From the NCBI GenBank assembly GCA_009774735.1, contig VSOH01000093.1, positions 1 to 6,318 of the forward strand: a DNA stretch of 6,318 nucleotides. Reading direction: 5' to 3'. A program made the translations under genes and the position numbers. This DNA is from Clostridiales bacterium. Its GTDB lineage: Bacteria; Bacillota_A; Clostridia; Oscillospirales; Acutalibacteraceae. This document shows positions 5,750 through 6,318 of the stretch, piece after piece (positions within the stretch are counted from its first letter, which is position 1; the number at the start of each line of letters is the position of its first letter). The notes beneath the pieces are model-generated. The model was given only the letters and a program-made list of their open reading frames with translations, had not been told where the DNA came from and made no database searches.

Positions 5750-6283
5750 TCACGGATTTTGTTTTTGTAATTTATTTCTAACAAATTTAAATAAAAAACA
5801 GGCTAATATTCCGCCTGTAACATTCAGAATGACGTCGTCAATGTCAATGCATCTGTAATTGTAACCGATTAAAATTCCGATTATATACTGTATGGTTTCT
5901 ATACCGACGGAAAATAAAACTATGCACAGTAACCGTCTGTTGAAATCTTTTATATAATAAGTAAAAAATAATCCTAAAGGCATCAGCATAACAAAATTTC
6001 CCAAAACCGATACAAGACCATACGGTGTACCGTCTCTTACCGATTCCGAAATGCTTTCAATAATGCTTTTAAACGGAATATAGTTATTCAATGTATCTTC
6101 TCCGATTTTCCCGATTTCTATCGGGAAAAAGCAAATAGCAATTATTAAAGATAAATAGAGACCGAAAGATAAATTAAATAATAGTTTATTCAGTTTGATT
6201 TTTTTTGCAATCATTATTATTGCGTAAAGTACCAATGCTGCAAATTCTAATTTTAAAATTCCTTCTCTTAATATTGTTATCAT
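5750..6283 (-). CDS. VanZ family membrane protein
   Basis: A 177-residue polytopic membrane protein with the VanZ-like pattern. Hydrophobic helices lie near residues 9-26, 34-54, 90-111, 117-141 and 150-168. Conserved family features visible are NYIPFKSI (67-74), GNFVMLMPLGLF (95-106), the polar-in-membrane ETIQY (129-133), and RCIDIDDVILNVTGG (144-158) with Arg144, Asp147, Asp149-Asp150 and Asn154. VanZ of the vanA cluster gives low-level teicoplanin resistance, but most chromosomal members have no assigned role; an antibiotic-resistance function should not be assumed, and no van genes are nearby. The start is the ATG at 6283. The only good Shine-Dalgarno (GGGGTGA, 6302-6296) is 12 nt away, rather far, and the GTG inside it is out of frame. 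Its stop lies 5 nt before the hairpin at 5745-5712. Confidence 0.9.
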   Translation of the reverse strand: MITILREGILKLEFAALVLYAIIMIAKKIKLNKLLFNLSFGLYLSLIIAICFFPIEIGKIGEDTLNNYIPFKSIIESISESVRDGTPYGLVSVLGNFVMLMPLGLFFTYYIKDFNRRLLCIVLFSVGIETIQYIIGILIGYNYRCIDIDDVILNVTGGILACFLFKFVRNKLQKQNP

Positions 6284-6295
6284 ATTGTTGTGTTA

Positions 6296-6305
6296 TCACC
6301 CCTTT
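6296..6305 (-). promoter_or_regulatory. Distant ribosome-binding site of the VanZ-family gene
   Basis: Minus-strand AAAGGGGTGA ends 12 nt before the ATG at 6283, longer than the usual 5-9 nt. No in-frame ATG, GTG or TTG lies closer. The window ends 13 nt beyond it, so no promoter can be evaluated. Confidence 0.55.
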
Positions 6306-6318
6306 CTATAATTGATTT

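Noticed and set aside
5750..6283. Glycopeptide resistance determinant
   Set aside because: Only a VanZ-family protein is present, with no vanS/R/H/A/X-like genes in view; family membership alone does not indicate resistance.
1..6318. CRISPR array, insertion sequence, tRNA or rRNA, or phage genes
   Set aside because: No direct repeat-spacer pattern, terminal inverted repeats with transposase, tRNA-like cloverleaf or rRNA sequence was found; almost all of the window is coding.

Overview
The window looks like a chromosomal segment of a low-GC, endospore-forming Firmicute, most likely in class Clostridia (perhaps the Ruminococcaceae/Oscillospirales side; genus not resolvable). This rests on the AT-rich base composition, strong Gram-positive Shine-Dalgarno sequences, use of TTG and GTG starts, and above all an adjacent spoIIGA-sigE pair, which is the core mother-cell sporulation switch.

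Layout. Positions 2-3926 (+) hold a tight three-gene run: an exporter-type ABC transporter whose 5' end lies outside the window, a cytoplasmic glycoside hydrolase of family GH2, and a cyclophilin peptidyl-prolyl isomerase. The gaps are a 2-nt spacer and a 1-nt overlap, so this is probably one transcript. It ends in a strong 16-bp hairpin at 3939-3976. The sporulation pair follows immediately: spoIIGA (TTG start at 3980) and sigE (GTG start at 4779, nine bases inside the longest ORF). SpoIIGA is the membrane aspartic protease that activates pro-sigma-E at the sporulation septum. The right end (5483-6283) is on the minus strand: a small DUF378 membrane protein, convergent with sigE across only 5 bp, and a VanZ-family membrane protein transcribed towards it. 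A 15-bp hairpin separates the two.

The most interesting part is the 53-bp junction upstream of spoIIGA. A perfect TATAAT sits in the loop of the ppi-operon terminator. A -35-like GTGACA with an imperfect Spo0A-box-like sequence lies 21 bp upstream of it. The only plausible spoIIGA ribosome-binding site (GGGGG) lies in the 3' arm of the same hairpin, and the TTG start codon is in its T-rich tail. Read-through RNA from upstream would bury the spoIIGA ribosome-binding site, whereas RNA started from the nested promoter would lack the 5' arm and leave it free. A second hairpin, between the vanZ-like and DUF378 genes, also carries a -10-like hexamer (TATACT) in its loop. The same layout may therefore recur.

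The protein families themselves are known ones. I do not see a wholly new enzymatic system here. The novelty is in the regulatory overlap, a short sigma-E pro-sequence, the absence of sigG after sigE, and the sigE/DUF378 convergent junction without an intervening terminator.
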